Shown: positions 34,845 to 46,545, counted from the stretch's first letter. The stretch is 64,000 bases of DNA from Podocnemis expansa (GCA_007922195.1 ML682003.1:1244719-1308718); one strand, 5' to 3'. Notes: generated from the letters alone by a model not told the origin. Made by a program: numbers and translations.

Positions 34845-36421
34845 CATGAGCACTACCAGAAGAATGAGGGAAGTAATTATTCCCCTTTCTTCAGCTCTGG
34901 GGTGGTTACAGCTGGAGTGCTGTGTTGAGTTTTGAGCCTCCCACTACAGGAAGGATATGGACAAATGGAAGAAAGTCCAGAGGAGGGAAACGAAAATGAC
35001 AAAGGGGCTGGAGCATTTGATTTCTGAGGAAAAGCTGAAGGAACTAGGCTTGTTCAGTCTGCAGTGTGGTACGGCGGGTGGAGTACAGTCAGGCACGTCG
35101 GGCAAGTCGTATCCTTATCAGTCTTGTTCTGTGTCCGGTGCTTATATCAGTTTGGCTGCACGTGTGAATGCGTCAGTCTCTGAAGATGTGCTCCCTCAGG
35201 ATCAACCGTGGCTCAAATCTCTAGTGAGAGCTTAGTTAGCTCAGTGATTTGGATCCTGGCTTGGACCTTAAGCAGGAACTTAGTTAGCCTGGTGATCCTA
35301 AGCTGAGGTGCTCCTTTGGTTCAAATTTTGGGTTGCCTTTCGCTCAAATCTCTAGTGAGAACTAAGTTATGTCAATGATTTGGAGCCTAGGCATACCCTG
35401 TGTGCAAGAGGTAAACTGACGCAACATTCACGCTTGAGGAAACAAAAATGACCACGGGGCTGTGTAAAAACAAAAGTGTCAGGCGAGGCTTTATTGCAAC
35501 GTAGCACTATGGCAAACGATCCATATCAACAGGTTTGCTGGCAGCACTGGTGCTCTCAATGCAATGGAGCAATTCAACTGACAGCAGGACTTGCTGTTAC
35601 CCTCTTGGCTGCACAAAGTCTGAGCTTTAGGGTTCCCACTTTTATACCCTTGTCTACCTTTATATCGATTGGCCCACGCACCCCTTCTTTGATTCCATCC
35701 CTTAATTTGATAGGTCCCTGGGCATCACCATAAATCAAGGTGTCATGGTTTGGTCAATCTGACTTCTACACTGAGTCACTTCTGCAAAACATTCCTCCTT
35801 ATCAAGTGTGACATTATATTTGCCTAACACCACCTTTCTCCAAGTACATTCTCATCTTTTATCCACATTACTGCAGTTTTAGCTTATTTTGCGCCAATTT
35901 TAATGAAGTTATGTTTTCACAACCTGTCTTGTGGTCCCTTCAATCCATGCCCAGTGTACATTTTAGTCAGGCCCACCTTCTTTGCTTACTTCATTAGGCT
36001 TTGCGCCAATACCTATACTTATCTTTCTTAACCTTTTACTTTCTCCTACCTGCAGATGAAAAGAATGAGGGGGGATTTGGTAGCAGCCTTTAACTACCTG
36101 TAAGAGGTTTCCAGGGAGGATGGAACTTGGCTGTTTTCAGTGGTAGCAGATGCCAGAAAAAGGAGCAACGGTCTCTTGTTGTTTTGGGGGAGGTCTAGAT
36201 TAAGTATTAAGGAAAACTTTTTCCCTACGAGGGTGGTGAAGCACTGGAACTGGTTACCTAGTGAAGTGGTGGAATCTCCATTCTTGGAGGTTTTAAAAGG
36301 CCTGCCTTGACAAAGTCCTGACTGGGGTGACTAATTTGGTGTTGGCCCTGTTTTGAGGACAAAGCTGGCCTACATGATCTCCAGAGGTCCCGTCCAACCC
36401 TAATCCTCTAGAACTGCATGA
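34845..36421 (+). mobile_element. CR1 LINE 3' fragment, split by a solo LTR
   Basis: The plus-strand fragment opens at ACCAGAAGAATGAGGGAAGT and codes in relic form for the ORF2 C-terminal region: KDMDKWKKVQRRETKMTKGL and [17 protein letters not shown] blocks at 34950-35064. After the insertion it resumes at 36056 with AATGAGGGGGGATTTGGTAG and ends near 36421 with GAGGTCCCGTCCAACCC. It has no intact polymerase domain. Confidence 0.85.
35065..36049 (-). mobile_element. Solo LTR of an endogenous retrovirus-like element
   Basis: A 985-bp insertion inside the CR1, flanked by the 6-bp duplication CTGCAG (35059-35064 and 36050-36055). Read on the minus strand it shows TATAAAAG (TATAAA at 35641-35646) and about 150 bp further AATAAA (35490-35495), the promoter and poly(A) layout of a retroviral LTR, and ends in ACCACA. 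No internal viral genes are present, so this is what remains after recombination between two LTRs. A plus-strand frame at 35476-35733 within it is not a gene. The start lacks the usual TG, so the exact boundary is open. Confidence 0.75.
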
Positions 36422-37563
36422 TTGGTTGTGTTTTACTGAGACAGCAAAGCCAGCTACACGTTTTACTGAAACAGCAACAGAGAGCTCTGACCACCACAGG
36501 ACCAGAGAAATAAGAGACAACAAAAAAAAAACAAAAAAAAAAAAAGCAGCTACATGTTGACTATCAACCCCTGCCAGAAAAATCTGTGGCATGATGGAGA
36601 AATAGTACCATATGACACCCACTGGCTACTTCATGCTTCCAGGCCTGCTTTCTCAACTCAGATTACCCTCTCCCCAATGTTAACACAACCAAGAGCAGTG
36701 TGTGCACGCACACACACAGAAATTTTATGCACAGAGCATTAGGCTCTGAATAATATGAAAGTCTGGTGCATTTCTGTTAGCGCCTTAATTGCTACTTGTC
36801 TGTTGTCTCTCTCGCCTCTTCTGCCATTTACAAATTTCACATGCATTCAAATTTCCACTGACTGCTCTTAGGTTTTCCCTTTTGGATGCAATTGTAATTT
36901 AATAAATCCAGGCAGGACAGAAAGCCGGGACCTTTTTACATTGTCAACTGTATTTCATTTGTCAAACACGATAAAGAGGCTTTAATTTAATGCTCAATCT
37001 GGTCAATTGTATACCACGGATTCTGTCAATTTCCCATAGGATGCTTCAGAGATTAAGAGAGAAAAATGCAAGGAAGAACATCACTGTAAATGGAGGGGAG
37101 TAGTTTATAACACCACCCCTTTGGGAGGAAGCATTTCCATCTAGACAACAAAAAAAGGACACAAACACTGTGCGCTTCTAAGTCTGAGTGCAACCTTATA
37201 ATTAAGGTGACCATATAGTGAGTGTGAAAAATCAGCACAGAATGAGAGTAACAAGCACCCATATAAGAAAAAGCCTCAAATACTTGGACTATTCCTGTAA
37301 CATCCGGGTAGCTGGTCACCCAACCTTCAAATACACTAATGTCTATTACAAAGTGGACTGCACTCAATAACTCTCCACGTCCACTGAAGGTAGGGCAATA
37401 AGTAATCGACTTGACTTGAACGCAGGACGGTTTGAGTTAGGTATTTAGATAACAATTACCCTTGTCATTTTTCACCAAGGAGTAGTACGCAGCCCCTCAT
37501 CCTACAAGCTATAAAGGAAAACACCTTTTCCCAGGTCACTGGAAAGGCCTGAAGGTTGAGTTC
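36422..37563. other. Unassigned sequence with A-rich run
   Basis: A GTTTTACTGA(G/A)ACAGCAA motif is directly repeated near 36430-36473. An interrupted A-run lies at about 36521-36545. No gene is recognised. Confidence 0.45.
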
Positions 37564-37571
37564 CCTTAGGG

Positions 37572-37781
37572 CAGGGGTGTCAAACACGCGGCCTATGGGC
37601 CACATGTAGACCCTAAGGGTATTTCCTGCGGCCCTCAACAACACTGTTGTTACCAATATTTGCAATATAGTTGTATGAAAAGGTTTTCATGGTGCAGCCT
37701 TCAGGCTAATGTACTAGTCTTTATGTGGCCCTCTACTAGTCCTCACATGGCCCTCATGGTGATTTAAGTTTGAGACCCCTG
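37572..37781 (+). mobile_element. hAT MITE, 'caggggtctcaaa' family, copy 2
   Basis: It starts CAGGGGTGTCAAACACG and ends TTAAGTTTGAGACCCCTG. Flanks CCTTAGGG (37564-37571) and CTTTAGGG (37782-37789) match at 7 of 8. Non-coding. Confidence 0.88.
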
Positions 37782-37789
37782 CTTTAGGG

Positions 37790-38633
37790 TGTCCTAAATT
37801 CTCCAGCATAAAATTTGCATCAGATTTTAAAGAGCTGACTTCAATAGACAAGTGTTAAATATTCACATCGGGCTACTATGGTAGAGGAGGAATGGTTGGA
37901 GATACAGACTGTAGGGGGCAAGAAGGTTGGATAAGTCACAGGGGGACTGGCTCTTCAAGGGGTGATGGGTCCAGCCCACCTGTAACACATTTCACTTCCC
38001 ATCCCAGATGGGGAAAATGAACAGTGTCACACGATAAGCACATCCTGTGGCTCAGTGAAGCCTCTGGGGTGCACCTAAGAGAAGCCTGGAGAAAATTAAG
38101 AGGCGGCACCAGGTAGGAGGCCTTGGGCATTGCTGCTTGACAGAAAGCAGGGTGAGACTCGAAGGCAGAGTACTCCATGAATTGTTCTGCACAGAGACTC
38201 TGCAGATCTCCCAGGTAGAAAGTCAGGGCACAGGCTGCCTAAGCCCTAGGGCATGAACCAGCTAAGCAGGCTGGGTCGTGGGCCGTATGCTTTATAACAG
38301 AAAGGCTGGGGAGGGCCAGGACTAAGAACCAGCAACCAAAGGTTGCCAGCCAGATAGAAAGGCTGGGAAGGAGTCCCCGTGTTTCCCTGGGAAGGTTGTT
38401 AGTAAATGGTCTGAATGGCCATGCCTTGCAGTATAGAGACAGCCATGAAGACCTAGGTGAGTGCAGATCTGCTGAAACACATAAATTATTGTATTCCTAG
38501 GATTACCAATGTTCATTTTTTCCAAAAGTCTTCATTTTATGCAAAATTTACATGTTTCAAATACCATACGTAATCTTGGTCAGATAGTTTGCTTTTTAAT
38601 AGCGAACACTTTAGTTCAAGTTCTCTTCTCAGT
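37790..38633. other. Unassigned sequence
   Basis: No gene or repeat is recognised. Confidence 0.45.
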
Positions 38634-38641
38634 ATCTAGAG

Positions 38642-38858
38642 CAGTGGTTACCAACACTTTCTCTGCCATGGCACCCCTTGCTACCTTTAATTAATTTGAG
38701 GTATACCACCATACAGTTTCCAAATAAACTCACAAATATTCATGATCCAATGAGCCAATCCAGAGCTCTCTGGAGTAGTTTTTCAAAAAATTTTGTGGCA
38801 CACCTGCTCAGACCAGACACACACATGTGTGCCATGGCACACTGGTTGGAAAACACTG
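38642..38858 (+). mobile_element. hAT MITE, 'cagtggttaccaac' family
   Basis: A 217-bp element from CAGTGGTTACCAACACT to GGTTGGAAAACACTG, with internal GCCATGGCACCCC mirrored by GTGCCATGGCAC. Both flanks read ATCTAGAG (38634-38641, 38859-38866), an exact 8-bp duplication. The open frame at 38678-38995 crosses its edge and is not a gene. Confidence 0.93.
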
Positions 38859-38866
38859 ATCTAGAG

Positions 38867-39550
38867 TCAATGCAAAACAAAGTTCTGGTGCTCAACACAG
38901 GAAAAGCTAAAAGCCACAAGAATACATTCTGGGTTATTTCAATTTCTCAGGAAGAGAGTTTAGGATATCACACAAAAGACCAAAAACACTACTAACAGCT
39001 GAAAGCAGACACACACACCCCGCACTCTCTTAAAGGGGAGAAAGTCTTAGGGGTAATTTTTTAAGTTAAAGTTCGCAAGCAGAAATCCTACTTATGCCTC
39101 CCTATTTTATGCCAGACATAAAACAGCTTTTACTTTACCATTGGCATATTTCAAAATAAAAACTGATCACCTTTCATTATCTACACTGCATTGCTTAAAA
39201 AGAAAAAGTGAAGTCATGAACTGCCGGATCCTTGAAACACCTTTAAAATACTTAGACTTTAATTAAGGTCTCTTGTACCTAAAGTCTCACAATCACATGA
39301 CTTCATTCCATACACAGGTCCTAACATGCACTTCGAAGGTATCTTTCTACCAGAGAACGAAAGTTTGTTTTCATTTTGCTTTTTAAATACGAGTCAAAAA
39401 CTGTGGCATCTTAGTCCCCTTTCTTACAAGGAACTGGAGAAGCAGCACAGCCTAGGACAGCGGTGTGCCGAGTACTAGGGGACACAACAGTTCCTCTGAG
39501 CGAGGGCATAAAGAAATGTCAGCCTTCCAACCTTATAAACCACAAACACA
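38867..39550. other. Unassigned sequence
   Basis: No gene or repeat is recognised. Confidence 0.45.
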
Positions 39551-39893
39551 AATCATAGAAGGGACCTCATGAAGTTATCTAGTCCAAAACGCTTCTAACC
39601 ACTCCCACTAAGCCATCCCAGTCAGTGTTTTATCCATCTGGGTCTTAAAAGTTTCCAAAGACGGAGAGTCCACCACCTCCCTAGGTAACCCATTTCGGTG
39701 CTTCACCACCCTCCTAGTGGGAAAGTTTTTCATCATATCCAACCTCGACCTCCCCAGCTGCAGCTTGAAACCATTGCTCCTTGTTCTGTCCTCTGTCACT
39801 ACCAAGAACAGCTGAGCTCCCTCCTCTCTGGAGCTCCCTCTCAAGAAGTTGAAGATCGCTATCATATCTCCCCCCCCCCCTTGTGGCCTAGGT

Positions 39894-40087
39894 CAGGGGT
39901 CTCAAACTCAAATCACCACAAGGGCCTCATGAGGACAAGAGGTAGTACTTTAACCTGAGCGCCACACCGTTGAAACCTTTCCATACAACAACATTGCAAA
40001 AATCTGTAACAGCAGTGTCATTGCAGGCCTCAGGAAATAGCTTTAAGGGCTGCATATGGCCCACGGGCCGCATGTTTCATACCCCTG
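39894..40087 (-). mobile_element. hAT MITE, 'caggggtctcaaa' family, copy 3, nested in CR1
   Basis: A reversed copy: the plus strand starts CAGGGGTCTCAAACTCAAA and ends ATACCCCTG. It interrupts the CR1 between a C run near 39880 and TAAGCTAAGTTCCTTC at 40091. The flanks match poorly as a target duplication (about half). Confidence 0.8.
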
Positions 40088-40821
40088 CTCTAAGCTAAGT
40101 TCCTTCATTCCCTCCTCGTGAGTCATGTGCCCCAGCCACCTAATTATTTTCGTTGCCCTCTGCTGGACTTTTCTGAATCTGTCCACATCCCTTCCATGGT
40201 GCGAAGCCCAAAACTGGACGCAGTATTCCAGATGCAGCCTCACCAGCACCAAATAGAGGGGAATAATCACATCCCTCGATCTGCTGGCAATGCTTCTAGT
40301 GATACAGCCCAATATGTCATTGGCCTTTTTGGCAATCAGGGTACACCGTTGACTCATATCCAGTTTCCTGTCCATTATAACTGTGAGGTGCTTTTCTATG
40401 CAGTTGCTGCTTAGTCAGTCAGTCCCCAGCCTATAGCAGTACATGCAATTTTTCCCTCCTAAGTGCAGGACTTTGCACTTGTCCTTGCTGAACCTCAAGA
40501 AATTTCATTTGGCCCAATGCTCCAATATGTCTGGGTTTCCCTGAATCCTATCCCTACCCAGCAGTGTATCTATCATTCCCCCCAGCTTACAGTCATCTGC
40601 AATCTTACTGAGCATGCAATTTATCCCATCATCCAGATCATTAATGATAACGCTGAACAAAATCGGCCCCAGCACCAAAACCTGAGGCACACCACTCGTT
40701 ACTGGTTGCCAGCTAGGCACTGAGCCATTGATCCCTACCTCCTAAGCCCGATGACCTAGCCAGGTTTCTATCCACCTTATGGTCCATTTCATCCGAACCA
40801 TGCTTTCTTAACTAGCTGACA

Positions 40822-40970
40822 ATAATGCTGTATTTTCCTTTCTGTAAGTTCACCCATCTTCGAAGCATCTGCGGAAGTGGGATCTTCTCCCATGAAAGCT
40901 CATGCAAAAAATAAATCTGTTAGTCTTAAAGTGCCACACAACTCCTTGTTGCTTTTTTTATAATGCTGTA
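40822..40970. mobile_element. Fold-back family, single-arm copy I, nested in CR1
   Basis: The body at 40833-40959 carries one stem arm of the same subfamily as copy H (ATGCAAAAAATAAATCTG) plus an extra 17 bp beyond the loop point (TTTTCCTTTCTGTAAGT). There is no head and no second arm. An exact 11-bp target duplication, ATAATGCTGTA, flanks it (40822-40832, 40960-40970), so it inserted in this state into the CR1. It shows how a non-palindromic family member ends beyond the loop. The hammerhead-like core reads CTGCGGA here, with a core base changed. Confidence 0.92.
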
Positions 40971-42003
40971 GGAAACCATATCAAAAGTTTTGCTAAAGTC
41001 AAGGTATATCTCAGCAACAGCTATTCCTGCATTCACATGTCTAATCACGTCATCATAGAAGGTGATGAGGTTGGTCAGGCACGATTTGCCCTTGGTAAAT
41101 CCAAGCTGACTTTTCCTGATCACCCTGTTTTCCTCCCAATGTTTCAGAATGGATTCTTTGAGACCTCTTCCATGATTTTTCCAGGGACTGAGGTGAGGCT
41201 GATCGGTTTGTAGTCTCCCAGGTCCTCCTTTTTCCCTGTCTTGAAGAGAGGTATTATATTTGCCTTTTTCTAATCACCCAGGACCTTCTCCCATTTGCCA
41301 CTAGTTTTCAAAGATAATGGCTAGTGGCTCTGCAGTCACATGGGCCAACTCCCTCAGCATCCTCAGATACAGTTAATCTGGCCCCGTAGACTTCGGTACA
41401 TCCAACTTCTCAAAGCAGTCCCTAATCTGACCTTCCAACACCGTGGGCTGCTCTCCTTCTGACCTTTCTCTGATGCCCAATGCAGTAGCCTGGGAGCTGA
41501 TCCTGCCTGTGAAGACTGAGGCAAATAAAGTGTTGAGTCTTTTAGTCTCTTCCGCATCATCCACAACTAAGTTGCCTGCCCCATGCAGTAAGGGACCTAC
41601 ACCATCCTTGATCCTCTTCTTGTTACTGACATACTTGTAGAACCCCTTCACATCCTGTGCTAGCTGCAACTCCAACTGCCCTTTGGCCTTTCTGATTTTA
41701 TCCCTGCAGGCCCGAGCAATATCTTTATATGCCTGCCTAGGCATCTGTCCAAGCTTCCACTTCCTGTAAGCTTCTTTTTTGTGTTTCAGCTCACTGTAGA
41801 GTTCTCTGCAATGCCATGCTGGGCACCTTCCATATTTTCTGTTCTTTCTGCAGATCTGAATGGTATCTTCCTGTGCCTTTAGCTGGGTTTCTTTAAAATA
41901 CAGCCAGCTCTCTTGGACTCCTTTCCCCTTCAGATTAGCCTCCCAAGGGATCCTGCCCATTGGTTCCCTGAGGGAGCCAAAATCTGCTTTTCTGAAGTTC
42001 AAT

Positions 42004-42429
42004 AAAAGCATAGGATGGTTTATTTTCAACGATCTGGTAAGTTTCATAACTACAGGGGGCCTACTATGCCTTTAAAATCAACTTTCATTCTTGTTAATTT
42101 AAAATGATTTAATGATCACTAATTAATATAAAAAGTCATTATCCAGCAACATACATAAGAACAGATGAGCACCCAGGACCTCTCAAGTGAGTCAGACATT
42201 CTAACACTAAACTGAATGAATGAATGAATGAACAGCCCCGCTCCACCTTCCGGCGTGAAAACCTGTTAACGATCACAGGTAATGGGGGGAAGGGCACGTG
42301 ACCAATTCCTGGAACAGCAAAGAGGGACACGAGTGAGTTTGCACACCACTAGCAAACAGATTAATAGACCAGAATTTAGGAAGCATGGGTTCGCTTCCCC
42401 GTCCTGCCACTACTCTACTCAATGATGAA
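42004..42429. other. Unassigned sequence with (GAAT)n
   Basis: A short (GAAT)n run lies at 42215-42233. No gene is recognised. Confidence 0.45.
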
Positions 42430-42540
42430 GAGCAAGACATTTCTCTTTGTGCCTCGGTTTCTTGACAGATAAAATTACAATGACCCCCTTTGCAAAGTAC
42501 TAAGGATGAAAAGTGCTATATGACAGAAGGTAGGATAATA
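42430..42540 (-). repeat. MIR-like SINE relic
   Basis: CTTTGTGCCTCGGTTTCTTG, then AAAATTACAATGACCCCC and AAGTGCTATATGACAG follow a reversed MIR core. Short and diverged. Confidence 0.5.
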
Positions 42541-44157
42541 AGCAGAGGGAACCCAGGAGGATTGCATAGGCAAACCAGTGTTGAACACTAACTAAAAATG
42601 GGTAGAAATCCCCACCAGAACCATATAAGTCTTCATGATTGAAAAATAAACCCCCGCAGATTGTTGCTGGAATTATGTGAATCATCACGTTGTTATAGCA
42701 ACTTCTTCTCTGCATCAAATCTAAAAACCAAGCACAGTTCAAATGATATGAAAGCATTAGGTAAAAATGATATATAAGAAGATAAAAATGGATGGGTTCA
42801 AACTCAGAGCAACACCCACACGTTCCTCTCTTCTCCTTGTCCCTCTCTGAAAACCCTTCCCTTTTTCTGTTTAAATAACGTGGAGGGGGACTTAGGTGTA
42901 AAGAAACGCAGCAGTTCACATCATCAAATTGCATTATGACATCACACTCAAGCACAATTAAACCTTTATAAATTAAAGTCGAGAAAAATGAGTAAAGCTA
43001 AATGAAATTCTGAACGTAGCCAGCAACACCCTTCAGCCCCATTTTCCCATGTATGACTGAATTTACCCACCATCTGAACACTCGCATGCAGTTTCTTACT
43101 TGAACATACAGTGCCTCAAAGGCAGCAACGTTTCCTCTCAATCTGTACAGAAAGTCTTCAGAGCTAGGTTAAAGGCTCTACAAGAGCAACATGACAACTT
43201 CAGATAGTCAAAGGAAAGATTCCACAAGCAGACGACGACACAGAGGCAATGCGGGGAACTTTTGTCTTAACTGAAAATACACACACACATTCTGTGTCTG
43301 GGGTTAAAAAGAACTGTTACCGCTCACAAGCTTGTAAAAACATGATTGTTCCAAGGGATCCTTATAAAACCACAGCATCGCTTAAGCACTCTGTTGCCTG
43401 TAAGCCCAGCCTTTTAATAGCACTAACCAAACTCCTCCTGACAGCTGATTTAAAAAACCCATTCCTCATGTATGTTTAATACCATTTCCCTTAACTTATG
43501 CACTGTCTCACCTTCTCTGCCCTATGAATCCCAAAGCATTTGTGGGTAAAGGTTTTGTTGTGTTAAAAAAAGTGTGTCTTCTGTCCTGTCTTCACTCAAA
43601 GGATGTAAACTGCCAGAACTGCATGATCAAAATAATGGTGACTGGAGAGACTTTCACTTTCACATGCAAGAGTCTAAAAACCACCCACTTCCGCAGGATG
43701 GAAACAAACCAAACAGTAGCCAAGGGGGGGGAGCAGTACCGCTTTACAGATCTCTAACTCTTATAGTGACAGTGACAACTTTTCAAGAGAACTAGATGAC
43801 AGCCAGCACCCTAAACCTGCAGACAGACTGACCTAGGGCTTCTGTCCCAAGCTGCAACAGAGTGACTGTTGTTATTCAGGACTCTGCGGACAGCACAAAG
43901 GACCAGAATCAGATCAGTTTAACTATGCTGCTGATCGGTAACAGTGTAGGGCAATAGCAGAGATGGACGCCGGAGCAAGTCCTAGGGATGAGAATCTACG
44001 AAGCAGAAACTAGAAAAGGAGTAGGCAGTGGAGGCCTTTGCAGCAGCCAGAAAGATGAAGGGCAGGTGGCATGGTGGAGATATATACCTCCCCTGGAGCA
44101 GCTCGGAAGTGACAGGAAATGTTCTTCCTCCCTTTCTGTACAGAAAAAGCGGGGAAT
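42541..44157. other. Unassigned sequence
   Basis: No gene is recognised. A minus-strand frame at 42500-42955 (151 codons) has hydrophobic stretches but no family resemblance and begins in a MIR relic; it is treated as chance. Confidence 0.45.
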
Positions 44158-44374
44158 TCAGATTCTGCAAAAAAGGAGTCCTGTGGCACTTAAAGACCAG
44201 CAAATATATTTATCGCATGAGCTTTTGTGGGAGAAAATCTTCATCTGACAAAGTGGGATTTTCTCCCACAAAAGCTTATGTGATAAATGTATTTGCTGGT
44301 CTTTAAGTGCCACAAGACTCCTTGTTTGTTATACTGAACGAGACTCACACAGCTGCCCCTTTGGATCTCAGATT
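44158..44374 (-). mobile_element. Fold-back retroelement copy J
   Basis: The body at 44165-44367 is a palindrome with the head at the right end, so it reads on the minus strand. Both arms contain the private variant GACCAGCAAATA/TATTTGCTGGTC where other copies have GACTAACAAATT. A 7-bp target duplication, TCAGATT, flanks it. Overlapping frames at 43988-44306 run through it and are not genes. Confidence 0.88.
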
Positions 44375-44744
44375 TCAACAGAGGATGAGTTCTGTTCCTT
44401 TAAATTAGAGAGACCCCGGGCTCTTCAGTGGGGAGGGAAAGAGGAAATACGAGGGTGACATGAATGTCTCACCTTGGATAATAGGCATCAGTCTTAGACT
44501 AGCAGGGACTGGCTAAAATTTTCAAGTCCCAGATAGAAAAGTGATTGTTGTAAGGCAGCTTCTCCCAATCCACTTCACACAGGCCAGCACACATTACCTA
44601 GCACCTTTGTGGTTACTACTAACTTTAGTTAGACTGAAATGTGCCATCTAGAAGCCAAAAGCTTTGACCCCAAACCCAGGGCCATGAGAAAGCAAGTCTT
44701 CCACCATCTCCATTCTAGTATGGGATCACTGCACCTCGGCAAGC
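44375..44744. other. Unassigned sequence
   Basis: Nothing is recognised. Confidence 0.45.
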
Positions 44745-44752
44745 GTATACGC

Positions 44753-44940
44753 CAGGGGTCTCAAAAATGCGCCCCATGGGCCACATGTGGCCCCTAAAAC
44801 TATTTCGTGCGGCCCACAATGACACTATTGTTACCAGTATTTGCAATATTCTTGTATTAAAAGGTTTCAGTGATGCAGCCCCTGGGCTAACGTACTAGTC
44901 CTCATGTGGCCCTCACAGTGATTTGAGTTTGAGACCCGTG
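44753..44940 (+). mobile_element. hAT MITE, 'caggggtctcaaa' family, copy 4
   Basis: 188 bp from CAGGGGTCTCAAAAATG to TTTGAGTTTGAGACCCGTG, close to copy 1 in sequence. Flanks GTATACGC and GTACACAC match at 6 of 8. Confidence 0.85.
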
Positions 44941-44948
44941 GTACACAC

Positions 44949-46219
44949 TGTGTAAGGTGAACCGCTCACCTTCTCACAACGACCATGTAACTTCAGTAGG
45001 GTCCCACCCAGAGTCCCAAAGCTGGGCCAGGAGCTTTTCAGAGCACGATATGACAATTAATATAAAGCAAATTAAACACACAGCTCTGATCCCAACGCAG
45101 GCAGCAGATTAATCAAGAAGAGGACAGCCAAATATTTTCACTAACTGGCATAATTAAATATAAAGTAATAAAACATAACAGCCTGACTGCTAGTCTCTCA
45201 TAACCAAAGAGGACAGAAGAACCATCCGTCCCAAAGGGGAGGGGATTTTTAAATGTATTTTTTTATTAAAGTTTCCTTGTAGGCTGGGGGAATGAGTCAC
45301 CTTTCCCAGATTCTCAACAAAGGAAAAAGTGGGAAGGAAAGACTTGCACAGCTTTACAAACACCTGTTTCACCCAGGCTGCTCCAAAGCAAAGGCTTATA
45401 TTCAACAACACCTTAAATAAAGTGAAGTAGCCCCAAATTTCCAGCCCAATGCAGGGAGCCCCCCAACCGTTCTTTCCCGTACTGCAGAGGTGAATCGTTC
45501 TCACACGGCATCAGCGCCTCTCTCCCCTCACGCTCACAGCTGCGCACGCAACCCTTGGCATTTAATTCTCCCAAGCGTCCCTCTGTTGCAGAAGGGACCA
45601 GGAAGGAATATGGGGTTCGCCGGCAAGGAGGAACGTTGCTTCTCTCCCCACCCCACCCCTTGCAGCACTTTGGTGGCAGACTCACTGGCTCATGAATACA
45701 GATGGGACTTTCCGTGTTCCTATCAAACATAATGAAGTGAGATCACATAAGCCATTATCATCAACAGTGCGAGTCATGCCATCTCTGTTCCCCACACACA
45801 GCCAGGAAAGTCACAAGAGCCTCTCGCTGGGAACGTGCGGCACGGCTCCACGAGGGGGGCACGTGACTCTGGGGGTTGGAGGGAGTGAGCTGTTATTTCA
45901 TAGCTGGCTCTTAAAAGCTTTCAGATCAGAAAAGATCACAGAGCCGAGCCGATGGGGCAGGATCTCGCCCGGTCAGGTTTTTAGTTGGCCTCTGCCCTCC
46001 ACATGGCCAAAGGAGAGGCTGTGCAGGGGGTATCTCGCAGATTCAGTCTGTGTAGACGAGACGAAAAATCTCCCTCTGGGAGATAAATGATCGAGACAAA
46101 CAATATTCTGTTGCATTGAGCTTTGTTTACGGTCCCCTCTGCTTGTTTTATGAACGTGGAAGAAGCAGGGAACTCGGGAGGCGACAGTAATGGAATACCA
46201 CTCAAGCCTTTCAAAGGGA
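44949..46219. other. Unassigned sequence
   Basis: No gene is recognised. Frames of 80-132 codons at 45190-46090 lie on both strands over the same bases and show no family resemblance. Confidence 0.45.
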
Positions 46220-46345
46220 TTGCTCATCAAATCGCCAGTCAAACATTTCTACAGCCCAGCACCCCTCCAAGGCAGGAAAATACCATCACTCCCAACTAAC
46301 AGACGCGAAAATGGAGACAAAAAAAGACAAGCAACCTGCCCAAGG
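46220..46345 (+). repeat. MIR-like SINE relic
   Basis: AGGCAGGAAAATACCATCAC, CGCGAAAATGGAGAC and AACCTGCCCAAGGCCAG follow the MIR core in order, with heavy divergence. Confidence 0.4.
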
Positions 46346-46545
46346 CCAGAAAGGGCTCACGCTAAAGCTGCCCTGCCCTGCACTACCCAACCACACATCC
46401 CTAATGTAGCCTGTAGGTTTTGTCACCTGTATGTTGCTAATGCGATTGCAACTCATGCTGAAGGGCTGGAAGCCACTGTCATTCGATGTCTCTGTGATGA
46501 CCCACGTGAAACCAGGTGGTGACCCAAGCCTGGTGACATTTAGTA

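Larger units (their letters stand above)
39551..42003 (-). pseudogene. CR1 LINE, second copy, decayed and interrupted
   Basis: Same family and orientation as 13828-16713 but truncated at the 5' end near 42003, inside the region coding the linker after the endonuclease. Recognisable ORF2 pieces in order are the segment at 41373-42047 ([19 protein letters not shown]), the polymerase block [15 protein letters not shown] with IYLDFSKTFDMVSYS near 41013-41123, then [20 protein letters not shown] at 40505-40720, where Cys follows the Asp pair of the usual FADD motif, now IADD. The C-terminal pieces lie at 40043-40375 and 39608-39865. Stops and frameshifts separate them. Two later insertions sit inside: a fold-back family copy and a hAT MITE. 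Confidence 0.9.

Noticed and set aside
42500..42955. Minus-strand frame of 151 codons with hydrophobic stretches as a membrane protein
   Set aside because: It begins in a MIR relic, has no family resemblance and no conserved context.
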